From Proluteimonas luteida (lineage in GTDB: Bacteria > Pseudomonadota > Gammaproteobacteria > Xanthomonadales > Xanthomonadaceae): 64,000 bases of DNA. Positions 36,028-43,364 of the stretch are shown in pieces. The notes under the pieces are model-generated. The model was given only the letters and a program-made list of their open reading frames with translations. It ran no database searches and had not been told where the DNA came from. The first letter of the stretch is position 1. The number at the start of each line of letters is the position of its first letter. The DNA lies in the NCBI RefSeq assembly GCF_021191695.1, contig NZ_JAIWPT010000003.1, forward strand, positions 248,001 through 312,000. The letters are read 5' to 3'. A program made the position numbers and the translations under genes.

Positions 36028-36033
36028 TATACT
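36028..36033 (+). promoter_or_regulatory. Candidate -10 element for the SPFH gene
   Basis: TATACT lies 45 bp before the SPFH start codon in an otherwise GC-rich gap. The -35 match upstream (TGACGG) is weak and distant. Confidence 0.45.
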
Positions 36034-36078
36034 TGGGCCTTGCGTCGAATCCGACGCATCCGCAGCAGGGAGAGGGAA

Positions 36079-37035
36079 ATGAGTACAGGGCTGTTTCTGG
36101 CGGTGATCCTGGCGCTGGCCGGCGTCATCGTGCTGTTCAAGACGGTACGCATGGTGCCGCAGGGCTTCGAGTGGACGGTCGAGCGCTTCGGCAAGTACAC
36201 CCATTCGATGACGCCCGGCCTGCACTTCCTGGTCCCGATCGTCTACGGCGTCGGCCGCAAGATCAACATGATGGAGCAGGTGCTGGACGTGCCCAGCCAG
36301 GACGTGATCACCCGTGACAACGCGGTGGTACGCGTCGACGGGGTGGTGTTCTTCCAGGTGCTGGACGCGGCCAAGGCGGCCTACGAAGTGTCGAACCTGG
36401 AGATCGCGACGATCGCGCTGGTGCAGACCAACATCCGTACCGTCATCGGTTCGATGGACCTGGACGAGTCGCTGAGCAACCGCGAGAAGATCAACGCCCA
36501 GCTGCTCAACGTCGTCGACCACGCCACCAATCCCTGGGGCATCAAGGTCACGCGCATCGAGATCCGCGACATCCAGCCGCCGCGCGACCTCATCGATTCG
36601 ATGGCCCGGCAGATGAAGGCCGAGCGCGAGCGCCGCGCGGTGATCCTCGAGGCCGAGGGCCACCGGCAGTCGGAGATCCTGCGCGCCGAGGGCGACAAGC
36701 AGGCCGCGATCCTGCAGGCCGAGGGCCAGAAGGAGGCCGCGTTCCGCGAGGCCGAGGCCCGCGAGCGCCTGGCCGAGGCCGAGGCCAAGGCGACGCAGAT
36801 GGTGTCGGTGGCGATCGCCGAGGGCGACGTGCAGGCGATCAACTACTTCGTCGCGCAGAAGTACGTCGAGGCGTTCGAGAAGCTGGCGACCGCGCCGAAC
36901 CAGAAGTTCGTGCTGATGCCGATGGAGACCAGCGGCATCATCGGCTCGATCGCCGGCATCGGCGAACTGGCGAAGGAGGCGCTCGGCTCGCGTGCCGCCG
37001 CGCCGCCGCGCACCAGCCCGCGCGCGGGCGCCTGA
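36079..37035 (+). CDS. SPFH/stomatin-like membrane protein (QmcA type)
   Basis: 318 residues, start at 36079 after GGGAGAGGG. One N-terminal membrane segment (GLFLAVILALAGVIVLFKTV) is followed by the SPFH domain (VRMVPQGFEWTVERFGKYTH to about 215) with VPSQDVITRDNAVVRVDGVV and RTVIGSMDLDESLSNREKIN. A long coiled coil of Ala/Glu/Arg repeats (about 190-250) follows: ERERRAVILEAEGHRQSEIL. The family organises membrane microdomains and modulates proteases such as FtsH/HflKC partners. It is directly followed by NfeD, its regular partner. Confidence 0.95.
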   Translation: MSTGLFLAVILALAGVIVLFKTVRMVPQGFEWTVERFGKYTHSMTPGLHFLVPIVYGVGRKINMMEQVLDVPSQDVITRDNAVVRVDGVVFFQVLDAAKAAYEVSNLEIATIALVQTNIRTVIGSMDLDESLSNREKINAQLLNVVDHATNPWGIKVTRIEIRDIQPPRDLIDSMARQMKAERERRAVILEAEGHRQSEILRAEGDKQAAILQAEGQKEAAFREAEARERLAEAEAKATQMVSVAIAEGDVQAINYFVAQKYVEAFEKLATAPNQKFVLMPMETSGIIGSIAGIGELAKEALGSRAAAPPRTSPRAGA

Positions 37036-37037
37036 CC

Positions 37038-37505
37038 ATGGACTGGCTGCGCTGGGATGTCGTGGGCTGGGGCGCGCTGGCCCTGCTGCTGATGGCCGCC
37101 GAGACCCTCGCGCCCGGCGCCTTCATGCTGTGGATGGGCTTCGCCGCCGCGGCGGTGTTCCTGATCTTGCTGGTCGCGCCGGGCCTGAGCATCCTGAGCC
37201 AGGTCGCGCTGTTCGTCGTGCTCAGCTTCGTGTCGATCCTGGTCTACCGGAAGTGGTTCCGCAGGCGCGAGCGGCAGAGCGACCACCCGACGCTGAACCG
37301 CCGCGCCGCGCAGCACATCGGGCGCGTGGTGCCGCTGGAGCAGCCGATCGTCGCCGGTCGTGGCCGGGTCAAGATCGGCGATGCGTTCTGGGTGGTCGAG
37401 GGCCCGGATCTGGCGGTGGGCACTTCGGTGCGGATCGTCGGTACCGACGGCGTCAACCTGCACGTCGAGCCTGCCGGAGAGCCGGTCCACGCCGCCGGCG
37501 CGTGA
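37038..37505 (+). CDS. NfeD-like membrane protein
   Basis: 155 residues starting two bases after the SPFH stop codon. Two or three membrane helices in residues 9-70 (WGALALLLMAAETLAPGAFM, AAAAVFLILLVAPGLSILSQ) precede a soluble OB-fold domain of about 70 residues: VVPLEQPIVAGRGRVKIGDA then FWVVEGPDLAVGTSVRIVG. This is the short NfeD1b form that partners stomatin/QmcA proteins. The OB domain is thought to bind the SPFH partner. Two hairpins follow the gene. Confidence 0.93.
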   Translation: MDWLRWDVVGWGALALLLMAAETLAPGAFMLWMGFAAAAVFLILLVAPGLSILSQVALFVVLSFVSILVYRKWFRRRERQSDHPTLNRRAAQHIGRVVPLEQPIVAGRGRVKIGDAFWVVEGPDLAVGTSVRIVGTDGVNLHVEPAGEPVHAAGA

Positions 37506-37514
37506 TCCGGGCGC

Positions 37515-37575
37515 GGGGCCGCGGGTTGCGGCCCCGGCCCGCCCGTGCCGTCCGCACCCGATGGTTGCGGACGGC
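37515..37575 (+). terminator. Two consecutive GC hairpins between nfeD and gcvT
   Basis: GGGGCCGC-GGGTT-GCGGCCCC (37515-37535) and GCCGTCCGC...GCGGACGGC (37547-37575). Neither has a U-tract. The second lies just before the gcvT promoter. They may end the SPFH-NfeD transcript or act on gcvT expression. Confidence 0.5.
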
Positions 37576-37579
37576 GCTC

Positions 37580-37588
37580 TGCGATAAT
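37580..37588 (+). promoter_or_regulatory. Extended -10 promoter element for gcvT
   Basis: TGCGATAAT is an extended -10 (TGn plus GATAAT) 28 bp before the gcvT ATG. The leader would be only about 20 bases, which leaves no room for a glycine riboswitch. Confidence 0.55.
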
Positions 37589-37616
37589 GCCGGTTTCCCG
37601 AACGCGAGCCGGCAGC

Positions 37617-38714
37617 ATGACCCAGAAGACGATCCTCAACGCAGCGCACCGCGCGCTCGGTGCCCGCATGGTCGATTTCGGCGGCTGGGACATGCCGATC
37701 AACTACGGCTCGCAGATCGAGGAGCACCACCAGGTCCGCCGCGACGCCGGCATGTTCGACGTCAGCCACATGACCGTCGTCGACCTGCGCGGCGCGCGCG
37801 TGCGCGCGTTCCTGCGCCAGCTGCTCGCCAATTCGGTCGACAAGCTCAAGGTCCCCGGCAAGGCGCTGTACACCTGCATGCTGACCCCCGAGGGCGGCAT
37901 CATCGACGACCTGATCGTCTATTTCATGGCCGAGGACTTCTTCCGCCTGGTCGTCAACGCCGCCACCCGCGACAAGGACCTGGCATGGATCCAGTCGCAG
38001 GCGCAGGCCTTCGACGTCGAAGTGACCGAACGCGCGGAACTGGCGATGATCGCGGTGCAGGGGCCGGCCGCGCGCGAGCGCGTCGCGGCGCTGCTCGGCG
38101 GCGAGGCCGGGGCGCGGGTCGGCAAGCTGGGCCGCTTCGCCGCGGCCGAGGTCGCCGGCACCGAGTACGGCGACCTGTTCGTCGCCCGCACCGGCTACAC
38201 CGGCGAGGACGGCTTCGAGATCGTCGTGCACCAGGACCACGCGGTCGCGCTGTGGGACGCCCTGCTGGCGGCGGGCGTACGGCCGGCCGGCCTGGGCGCG
38301 CGCGACACGCTGCGCCTCGAGGCCGGGCTCAACCTCTACGGCCAGGACATGGACGAGACCACCTCGCCCTACGAGGCCGCGCTCGGCTGGACCGTCGCGC
38401 TCGACGCCGGCCGCGACTTCAACGGCCGCGCGCTGCTCGAACGGCACGCCGCCGCCGCGCCGCGGCAGATGATCGGACTGGTCATGGACGAGAAGGGCGT
38501 GCTGCGCCACGGCCAGGCCGTCGCCACCGCCAACGGCGCGGGCGAGATCCTGTCGGGCACGTTCTCGCCGACGCTGGGCAAGGCCATCGCGTTCGCGCGG
38601 GTGCCGGCCGGCGAGACCGGCGCGGTGTCGGTCGACATCCGCGGCCGCCAGGTGCCGGTGCGGGTGGTGAAGTTTCCCTTCGTCCGCAACGGCCAGGCGG
38701 CCGACGGGATCTGA
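37617..38714 (+). CDS. gcvT: Glycine cleavage system T protein (aminomethyltransferase)
   Basis: 365 residues from ATG 37617 ([20 protein letters not shown]). GcvT transfers the methylene group from aminomethyl-lipoyl GcvH to tetrahydrofolate, releasing ammonia. Landmarks are [33 protein letters not shown] (the folate-site Asp region), [32 protein letters not shown] and [20 protein letters not shown]. The C-terminal beta-barrel ends [12 protein letters not shown]. gcvH follows after 67 bp. gcvP is not in the window, so the system is split on this chromosome. Confidence 0.97.
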   Translation: MTQKTILNAAHRALGARMVDFGGWDMPINYGSQIEEHHQVRRDAGMFDVSHMTVVDLRGARVRAFLRQLLANSVDKLKVPGKALYTCMLTPEGGIIDDLIVYFMAEDFFRLVVNAATRDKDLAWIQSQAQAFDVEVTERAELAMIAVQGPAARERVAALLGGEAGARVGKLGRFAAAEVAGTEYGDLFVARTGYTGEDGFEIVVHQDHAVALWDALLAAGVRPAGLGARDTLRLEAGLNLYGQDMDETTSPYEAALGWTVALDAGRDFNGRALLERHAAAAPRQMIGLVMDEKGVLRHGQAVATANGAGEILSGTFSPTLGKAIAFARVPAGETGAVSVDIRGRQVPVRVVKFPFVRNGQAADGI

Positions 38715-38734
38715 TGCACGCCGCGCGGCTTGGT

Positions 38735-38740
38735 TACACT
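38735..38740 (+). promoter_or_regulatory. Candidate -10 element for gcvH
   Basis: TACACT within GGTTACACTAGCGCC lies about 40 bp before the gcvH start. The -35 region (TGATGC) is weak. gcvH may therefore be transcribed alone as well as with gcvT. Confidence 0.4.
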
Positions 38741-38781
38741 AGCGCCACTTCCCCGACCGCACGTTTTCCCCGGAGCCGACA

Positions 38782-39177
38782 ATGAGCGAAATCCCTGGTG
38801 ACCTGAAGTTCATGAAGTCCCACGAGTGGGCCCGCGTCGAAGGTGACGGCAAGGTCACCGTCGGCATTTCCGACCATGCCCAGGGCCTGCTCGGCGACCT
38901 GGTCTACGTCGAGCTGCCCGCGGTCGGCGACAGCGTCGAGGCCGGCAATGCCTGCGCCGTGGTCGAGTCGGTCAAGGCCGCCTCCGACGTCTACGCGCCG
39001 TTGTCGGGCACGATCACCGCGGTCAATTCGGACCTGGCCGACAAGCCCGAGACGATCAACGAGGATGCCTACGGCGAAGGCTGGCTGTTCGTCATCGAGC
39101 TCGACGAGCCCGACCAGCTCAACGACATGCTCTCGCCCGACGACTACGCCGAGCTGCTGGAAGGCGACGACGACTGA
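38782..39177 (+). CDS. gcvH: Glycine cleavage system H protein (lipoyl carrier)
   Basis: 131 residues, full length. The lipoylated lysine is Lys65 in [17 protein letters not shown], the conserved motif. [20 protein letters not shown] and [20 protein letters not shown] are the usual N-terminal blocks. GcvH shuttles the aminomethyl group between GcvP, GcvT and the lipoamide dehydrogenase. It ends in an acidic EGDDD tail. A strong hairpin terminator follows 48 bp after the stop. Confidence 0.97.
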   Translation: MSEIPGDLKFMKSHEWARVEGDGKVTVGISDHAQGLLGDLVYVELPAVGDSVEAGNACAVVESVKAASDVYAPLSGTITAVNSDLADKPETINEDAYGEGWLFVIELDEPDQLNDMLSPDDYAELLEGDDD

Positions 39178-39225
39178 TCGGAGCGACCCCGCGCCGGGCA
39201 GCATTGCCCGGCCGCGTATCCCGCC

Positions 39226-39255
39226 GGCGCGCATCGCAGGATGCGCGCCGTTTTG
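39226..39255 (+). terminator. Rho-independent terminator of gcvH
   Basis: GGCGCGCATC-GCAG-GATGCGCGCC gives a perfect 10-bp stem, followed by GTTTTG. A smaller hairpin, CCGGGCA/TGCCCGG, sits at 39194-39211. Confidence 0.85.
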
Positions 39256-39345
39256 TTTGGTTCTTCTCCCGACTCAGGGGAACGACCTGTAGCCGACGGC
39301 CTGCCTCGACGCCGGGGACCGACCTCGGCCGCGTAGATGCCGTCT
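39256..39345. repeat. Decayed copy of the dispersed gene-end repeat
   Basis: After the terminator the sequence runs TTTGGTTCTTCTCCCGACTC, then GACCTGTAGCCGACGG, GACGCCGGGGACCGACC and TCGGCCGCGTAGATGCC. It parallels the intact copy near 40878 (GGTTCTTCGCCGATTCCC, GTCGTAGGTCGGGC) in order and spacing but has lost the paired hairpin ends. This is a pattern judgement and weaker than for the intact copies. Confidence 0.45.
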
Positions 39346-40237
39346 TGCGGCGGCCTGTGCGAAGGCGGAATCCCGGATCGCCTCCGGTCACCCGGTTGTC
39401 GTCCCGAGCGCAGCGCGGGACCCGCTTCCCGACCCGCGTGCATGTCGACATGCCCGCATCGCATGGCTGCGATCAGCATCGCTCCCTCGTATGCGGTGTG
39501 CCTGTCGCGAAGGTGGAGATGCACCGGCGTGGGTGCCAGCGCCGACGTGCCGACGACGGAAAAACGCTGCGCACTTTCGCGCAAAACCTTGTCGTCTTGC
39601 AGCGAAGCCGCAACGGCCCGGGCGCATCCGTTTATTCGCTGGTCGGGTGCGTGGTCAGATTTTCACCAGCCCTGGAACCGCGCGTCGCTGCGTCGCAGGG
39701 ATGCGCTCCGATAATCCGCGCATGCACGAAGTGCCTTGATTCATGCGGTTTGCGCAAAGCGTGTTTCGCCCGGACATCGATGCGCATGCGTGCGGCGCAC
39801 GACGTTGTGTCGATCGACATGGCGGGGCATCCATTGCACAGGTGGATGACGCTCCGGAATTTTTCCGGGGAAGTGTTGACAGTGGAAAAAACCGTGATTA
39901 GGTTTCGCGGCAACACATGGTGACGCGGAAGCGAGTGAGTCGGACCAGACACAAAACGCACAGCACAAACCGGACCTTCGCCAGCACCATCACAGCGCGG
40001 GTACGGGCACCGTCTCCATTGCATCCATCCCGATGCCTTCGATCCGACATCCGCGCCGTGTGCAAGGTGCGGATGTTTTTGCATCACCGGGACACAGTCG
40101 TGCTCCAGACGACCCTCCCAAAGAATCCGATCCGATGCGCGGTGCGCGTCGGCGGTTGCATGCGGGTCCGATACCCGCTTGCCGCTTGAGTACTGGGCCG
40201 CTGTACCTGCAAGTCCACTGACGAGGAGAGCCATCAC
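39346..40237. other. Gene-poor region before the histone-like gene
   Basis: Nearly 900 bp with no convincing gene on either strand. Open frames here have poor composition and no family resemblance. The section 39780-39960 is noticeably richer in A and T than the rest of the window and carries a good promoter (39876-39904). Everything from there to 40237 may be the long leader of the histone H1-like mRNA, or hold a small RNA. Confidence 0.5.
39876..39904 (+). promoter_or_regulatory. Promoter-like site in the AT-rich leader region of the histone-like gene
   Basis: Perfect TTGACA at 39876-39881, a 17-bp spacer containing GTGGAAAAAA, and TAGGTT at 39899-39904. An AT-rich inverted stretch (GGAATTTTTCC) lies just upstream. 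Transcription from here would give a leader of about 325 bases before the histone-like ATG. Confidence 0.55.
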
Positions 40238-40738
40238 ATGGCCACGAAGAAAGCTGCTAAGAAAGCCCCCGCCAAGAAGGCGACGAAGAAAACCGCAAGC
40301 AAATCCGCTGCCAAGAAGGCCGTGAGCAAGGTCAAGAAGGCGGTGAAGAAGGTCGCCAAGAAGGTCGCCAAGGCCGTGAAGAAGAGCCCGGCGAAGAAGG
40401 CCACCAAGAAGGTCGCGAAGAAGAAGGTCGCCAAGAAGGCTGCTGCCAAGAAGACCGCGAAGAAGGCGACCAAGAAGGTAGCCAAGAAGAAGACCGCAGC
40501 GAAGAAGGCCACCAAGAAGGTCGCCAAGAAGAAGACTGCGGCAAAGAAGGTCGCCAAGAAGGCCGCCGCCAAGAAGACCGCGAAGAAGGCGACCAAGAAG
40601 GTAGCCAAGAAGACCGCGGCGAAGAAGGCCGCCAAGAAGCCGGCCGCGAAGAAGGTTGCCAAGAAGAAGACGGCCAAGCGCGCCAGCAAGAAGGCCGCCC
40701 CGGTCGTGATTCCGACCACGCCGACCCCGCTGATCTGA
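40238..40738 (+). CDS. Histone H1-like lysine/alanine-repeat DNA-binding protein
   Basis: 166 residues, start after GAGGAG. About 45% is lysine and most of the rest alanine, with Thr and Val. The core is an imperfect repeat of AKKATKKVAKKKTA units; the segment KKTAKKATKKVAKK appears twice, about 40 residues apart. There is no globular domain. The tail PVVIPTTPTPLI is not basic. Such proteins resemble the C-terminal arm of eukaryotic H1 and the AlgP/HctA-like bacterial proteins; they bind and compact DNA or affect transcription. Codon use is dominated by AAG and GCC, and repeat expansion or contraction by slippage is likely. A strong terminator follows. Confidence 0.9.
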   Translation: MATKKAAKKAPAKKATKKTASKSAAKKAVSKVKKAVKKVAKKVAKAVKKSPAKKATKKVAKKKVAKKAAAKKTAKKATKKVAKKKTAAKKATKKVAKKKTAAKKVAKKAAAKKTAKKATKKVAKKTAAKKAAKKPAAKKVAKKKTAKRASKKAAPVVIPTTPTPLI

Positions 40739-40762
40739 CGACCTGACGGTTCGTCATCGAAG

Positions 40763-40801
40763 CTCTTCCTCCGCGTGCCCAGGCGGAGGAGGAGTTTTTT
40801 T
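40763..40801 (+). terminator. Rho-independent terminator of the histone-like gene
   Basis: CTCTTCCTCCGC pairs with GCGGAGGAGGAG (one mismatch), followed by seven T residues. It lies 25 bp after the stop codon. Confidence 0.92.
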
Positions 40802-40853
40802 GTGGCCTGCCATCCATGGCGGCCACCCTCCGGGCCATCGCTGACGCGATGTC

Positions 40854-40877
40854 AAAAACCGTTCCAGACGGTTTTTT
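40854..40877. terminator. Second, bidirectional-type terminator hairpin
   Basis: AAAAACCGT-TCCAG-ACGGTTTTT is a 9-bp stem with A-tract and T-tract, able to work on either strand. It lies immediately before the flank of the dispersed repeat at 40908. Confidence 0.7.
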
Positions 40878-40907
40878 GGTTCTTCGCCGATTCCCGGGTT
40901 TCACCTG

Positions 40908-41023
40908 TCGTAGGTCGGGCAACGCCCCCGACGCCGGGACGCCCGGCCAGCCCGCATCGACGGATCCCCCGATACCTCGCGAATCCGGACGCCGCCCCGT
41001 CGGCCGCGTGGGGCCGACCTACA
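40908..41023. repeat. Dispersed hairpin-ended repeat, single copy
   Basis: Opens TCGTAGGTCGGGCAACGCCC and closes GTCGGCCGCGTGGGGCCGACCTAC, with the interior CGATACCTCGCGAATCC. It is preceded by TTCTTCGCCGATTCCCGGG, shared with the other copies. It occupies the gap between the histone-like gene and the convergent serine hydrolase. Confidence 0.82.
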
Positions 41024-41109
41024 AGGCTCGGGAGTCGCCACGCGGATGGAAAGACTTGCCGCATGCACCGGTATCGTCCCGGTGCATCTCGGTCGAACCG
41101 GTGCGCGGA

Positions 41110-42528
41110 TCAGTCCGGCGTCGCGTTCGCGCGGGTCGCGGTGGCGCCGCCAGAATGCGGCAGCGTCCGCGTGCGCTGTGCGTGCAGCAGTTCGATGTTC
41201 GGGTCGACGTCCAGCCAGCGCTGCGGCGGCAGGCCGATGGCGCGGTCGAGGATCGTCGGCATCAGCCCCGAGGGCAGGTTGCTCTCGCTGTTCCACAGCA
41301 CGACGATGCCCAGGTCGCGCTCGGGCATCATCGCCATCAGGCCGCGGTAGCCCTGCACGGCGCCGCCATGGAAGACGACGCGATGGCCGGAGTAGTCGAA
41401 CACCCGCCAGCCGAGGCCGTAGCCGGCGGCGTTGAGCCGGTCGCGGCGCCAGGACGTGTTGCGCATCTCCGGCGGCGTGCCGACGATCGGCGACTGCAGC
41501 GTCGCCAGCAGCGGCGCGGGCAGCACGTCGGGGCGGTGCCCGCCCTGCGCGATCAGCCACTGGGCCATGTCGGCGATGCTGGCGTTGACGCCGGCCGCCG
41601 GCGCCAGGCGATAGTAGGTCGGCTTGGGCGTCAGCGACTGCCAGCCGCCGCCGGCGCGCACGTGCGGCCTGGCCCAGCGTGCGCTGGCCTGGATGCCCTC
41701 GAGCCCGTAGCTGGCGTCGTTCATGCCCAGCGGCTTGAAGATCCGGCGCGAGACCGCCTCGCTGTAGAACTGGCCGGAAGTCGCGAACACCACGTCGCCG
41801 ATCAGGCTGAAGGCGACGTTCTGGTAGGCGTAGCAGTTGCCCGGCTGGCAGGTCATCGGCGCGCTCGACAGCCGCTGCACCAGGTTGTGGTAGTCGGCGT
41901 TGCGCTCGATGTCGCGGTCGTAGGTGTTGCGGCCCAGCCCGACCCGGTGGCTGAGCACGTCGGCGACGGTCAGCTGCTGCGCGGCCATCGGATCGGACAG
42001 CTGCAGCGACGGCATGTAGTCGGCGACGCGGCTGTCCCAGCGCAACGCGCCATCGGCGACCAGCATGCCGGTGATGGTGCTGGCGAACGGCTTGGACAGC
42101 GAGGCGAGGCGGAACACGGTGTGCGCATCGACCGGCTCGGCGGCGCGCACGTCGGTGATGCCGTAGCCGCGTGCGCTGAGCACGCGGCCGTTGTGCACGA
42201 TCGCCATCGCCAGGCCGGGCACGCGCTGGTTGGCGACCAGGTCCTGCGCCATGGCCTCGAACAGGCTGACGTCGAAGGTGTCGGCGAGCGGCAGCGGGCG
42301 GGTCACCGGCTGCAGCGGCGCGGGCTTGACCGCATCCTCGCGGCTGACGATCGCAGGCCGCGGCGCGGTCTCGGCCAGCGGCACGATGTGCTCGATGCCG
42401 GCCTCGTCGCTTTCGGTCGTGGCCGCAGCGGGCAGTCCCTGGGCGGCCGAACCGAGCGCGGCCGGCAGCAGCAATCCGATCAGTCCGAGCCTGGCGACAT
42501 GCCGGCGTGCTGGTTGTCGGCTTTCCAT
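41110..42528 (-). CDS. Secreted class-C beta-lactamase-like serine hydrolase
   Basis: 472 residues. The leader MESRQPARRHVARLGLIGLL continuing LPAALGSAAQG is Sec-like. Active-site motifs of the serine beta-lactamase/penicillin-binding fold are present: SLSK (Ser143-Lys146), YQN (Tyr235-Asn237) and HGG in VVFHGGAVQGYRG near the C-terminus. VPGLAMAIVHNGRVLSARGY and VLSHRVGLG fit the COG1680 group of esterases, D-aminopeptidases and PBP-like hydrolases. A true beta-lactamase role is unlikely from sequence alone. It is divergent from lemA across 81 bp, where AGATAATAG resembles a promoter. Confidence 0.85.
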   Translation of the reverse strand: MESRQPARRHVARLGLIGLLLPAALGSAAQGLPAAATTESDEAGIEHIVPLAETAPRPAIVSREDAVKPAPLQPVTRPLPLADTFDVSLFEAMAQDLVANQRVPGLAMAIVHNGRVLSARGYGITDVRAAEPVDAHTVFRLASLSKPFASTITGMLVADGALRWDSRVADYMPSLQLSDPMAAQQLTVADVLSHRVGLGRNTYDRDIERNADYHNLVQRLSSAPMTCQPGNCYAYQNVAFSLIGDVVFATSGQFYSEAVSRRIFKPLGMNDASYGLEGIQASARWARPHVRAGGGWQSLTPKPTYYRLAPAAGVNASIADMAQWLIAQGGHRPDVLPAPLLATLQSPIVGTPPEMRNTSWRRDRLNAAGYGLGWRVFDYSGHRVVFHGGAVQGYRGLMAMMPERDLGIVVLWNSESNLPSGLMPTILDRAIGLPPQRWLDVDPNIELLHAQRTRTLPHSGGATATRANATPD

Positions 42529-42609
42529 CGGGCCTGCCCCCTGCGTATGCTCTGCCTGGAACAGATAATAGCGTCTGTTTTCCGCTTTGCATGAACAAGG
42601 GGAGCTTTG

Positions 42610-43212
42610 ATGGGTAGCTTGCTGATCCTGCTGATTTTTCTGGGTGTCGTGGTCGCGTTCGCCCTGTGGGCGGTCGGCATCTACAACGGGCTGGTCACCG
42701 CCCGCAACGCGTTCAAGAACGCGTTCGCGCAGATCGACGTGCAACTGCAGCGGCGCTTCGACCTGATCCCGAACCTGGTCGAGACCGTGAAGGGCTACAT
42801 GACCCATGAGCGGCAGACGCTCGAAGCGGTGACCCAGGCGCGCAACCTGGCGCAGGCGGGGCTGTCGGCGGCCAAGGCCGATCCCGGCGATCCGGCGGCG
42901 ATGGCGCAGCTGGCGCAGTCGCAGGGCGTGCTCAACGGTGCGCTCGGCCGCTTGCTGGCGGTGTCGGAGGCCTATCCGGACCTCAAGGCCAGCCAGAACA
43001 TGATGCAGCTCACCGAGGAGCTGACCAGCACCGAGAACAAGGTCGCGTTCGCACGGCAGGCCTACAACGACGCGGTGATGGCCTACAACAACAAGCGCGA
43101 GGTGTTCCCCTCGAGCGTCGTCGCCGGCATGTTCAACTTCAAGGAAGCGGCGCTGCTGGACATCCCGGCCGACAGGGCCGAGGTGCGCGAGGCGCCGAAG
43201 GTGAGTTTCTGA
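42610..43212 (+). CDS. lemA: LemA family membrane protein
   Basis: 200-codon gene starting at ATG 42610, eight bases after GGGGAG. One N-terminal membrane segment (LLILLIFLGVVVAFALWAVG) leads into the LemA helical domain: IYNGLVTARNAFKNAFAQID, VQLQRRFDLIPNLVETVKGY, then LTEELTSTENKVAFARQAYN and YNNKREVFPSSVVAGMF. LemA proteins are inner-membrane proteins with an outward helical domain and regularly precede M48 metallopeptidases or TPM-domain genes. Here an M48 gene follows after an unusual inverted repeat. The biochemical role is unknown. Confidence 0.95.
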   Translation: MGSLLILLIFLGVVVAFALWAVGIYNGLVTARNAFKNAFAQIDVQLQRRFDLIPNLVETVKGYMTHERQTLEAVTQARNLAQAGLSAAKADPGDPAAMAQLAQSQGVLNGALGRLLAVSEAYPDLKASQNMMQLTEELTSTENKVAFARQAYNDAVMAYNNKREVFPSSVVAGMFNFKEAALLDIPADRAEVREAPKVSF

Positions 43213-43218
43213 GGCGCC

Positions 43219-43355
43219 GTGATTCGTGATTCGGGATTGGTGATTCGTAACAGCAACGTCGAGAACGAGCCGCCTGCGTGGCCGGACAGGCATGCGCAGC
43301 ACGGCGCCTGGCGATTCCCGCTTCTCCGAATCACGAATTACCAATCACCAATCAC
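43219..43355. repeat. Long inverted repeat of GTGATTSG heptad units between lemA and M48 gene
   Basis: Left arm 43219-43247 (GTGATTCGTGATTCGGGATT and onward) and right arm 43327-43355 are reverse complements at 24 of 29 positions, around a loop of about 80 bases. Both arms consist of short tandem GTGATT(C/G)G-like units, much less GC-rich than the surroundings. In RNA it would form a long stem directly before the M48 ribosome-binding region. Confidence 0.8.
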
Positions 43356-43364
43356 GGCTCTTCC

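Noticed and set aside
34042..36663. An 873-codon minus-strand frame over the heme locus and SPFH gene
   Set aside because: Antisense shadow of several well-supported genes, no family resemblance, spans intergenic gaps and terminator-like sites.
37506..37616. Glycine riboswitch ahead of gcvT
   Set aside because: The promoter-to-ATG distance is about 28 bp and the conserved glycine-aptamer core is not seen; the two upstream hairpins lie before the promoter.
39632..40237. A 201-codon minus-strand frame in the gap before the histone-like gene
   Set aside because: No conserved pattern, no ribosome-binding site, crosses the likely promoter; composition reflects high GC rather than coding.
41110..42528. 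Antibiotic-resistance AmpC beta-lactamase
   Set aside because: The active-site motifs fit, but length and surrounding sequence match the broad COG1680 hydrolase group and there is no ampR; resistance is not supported.
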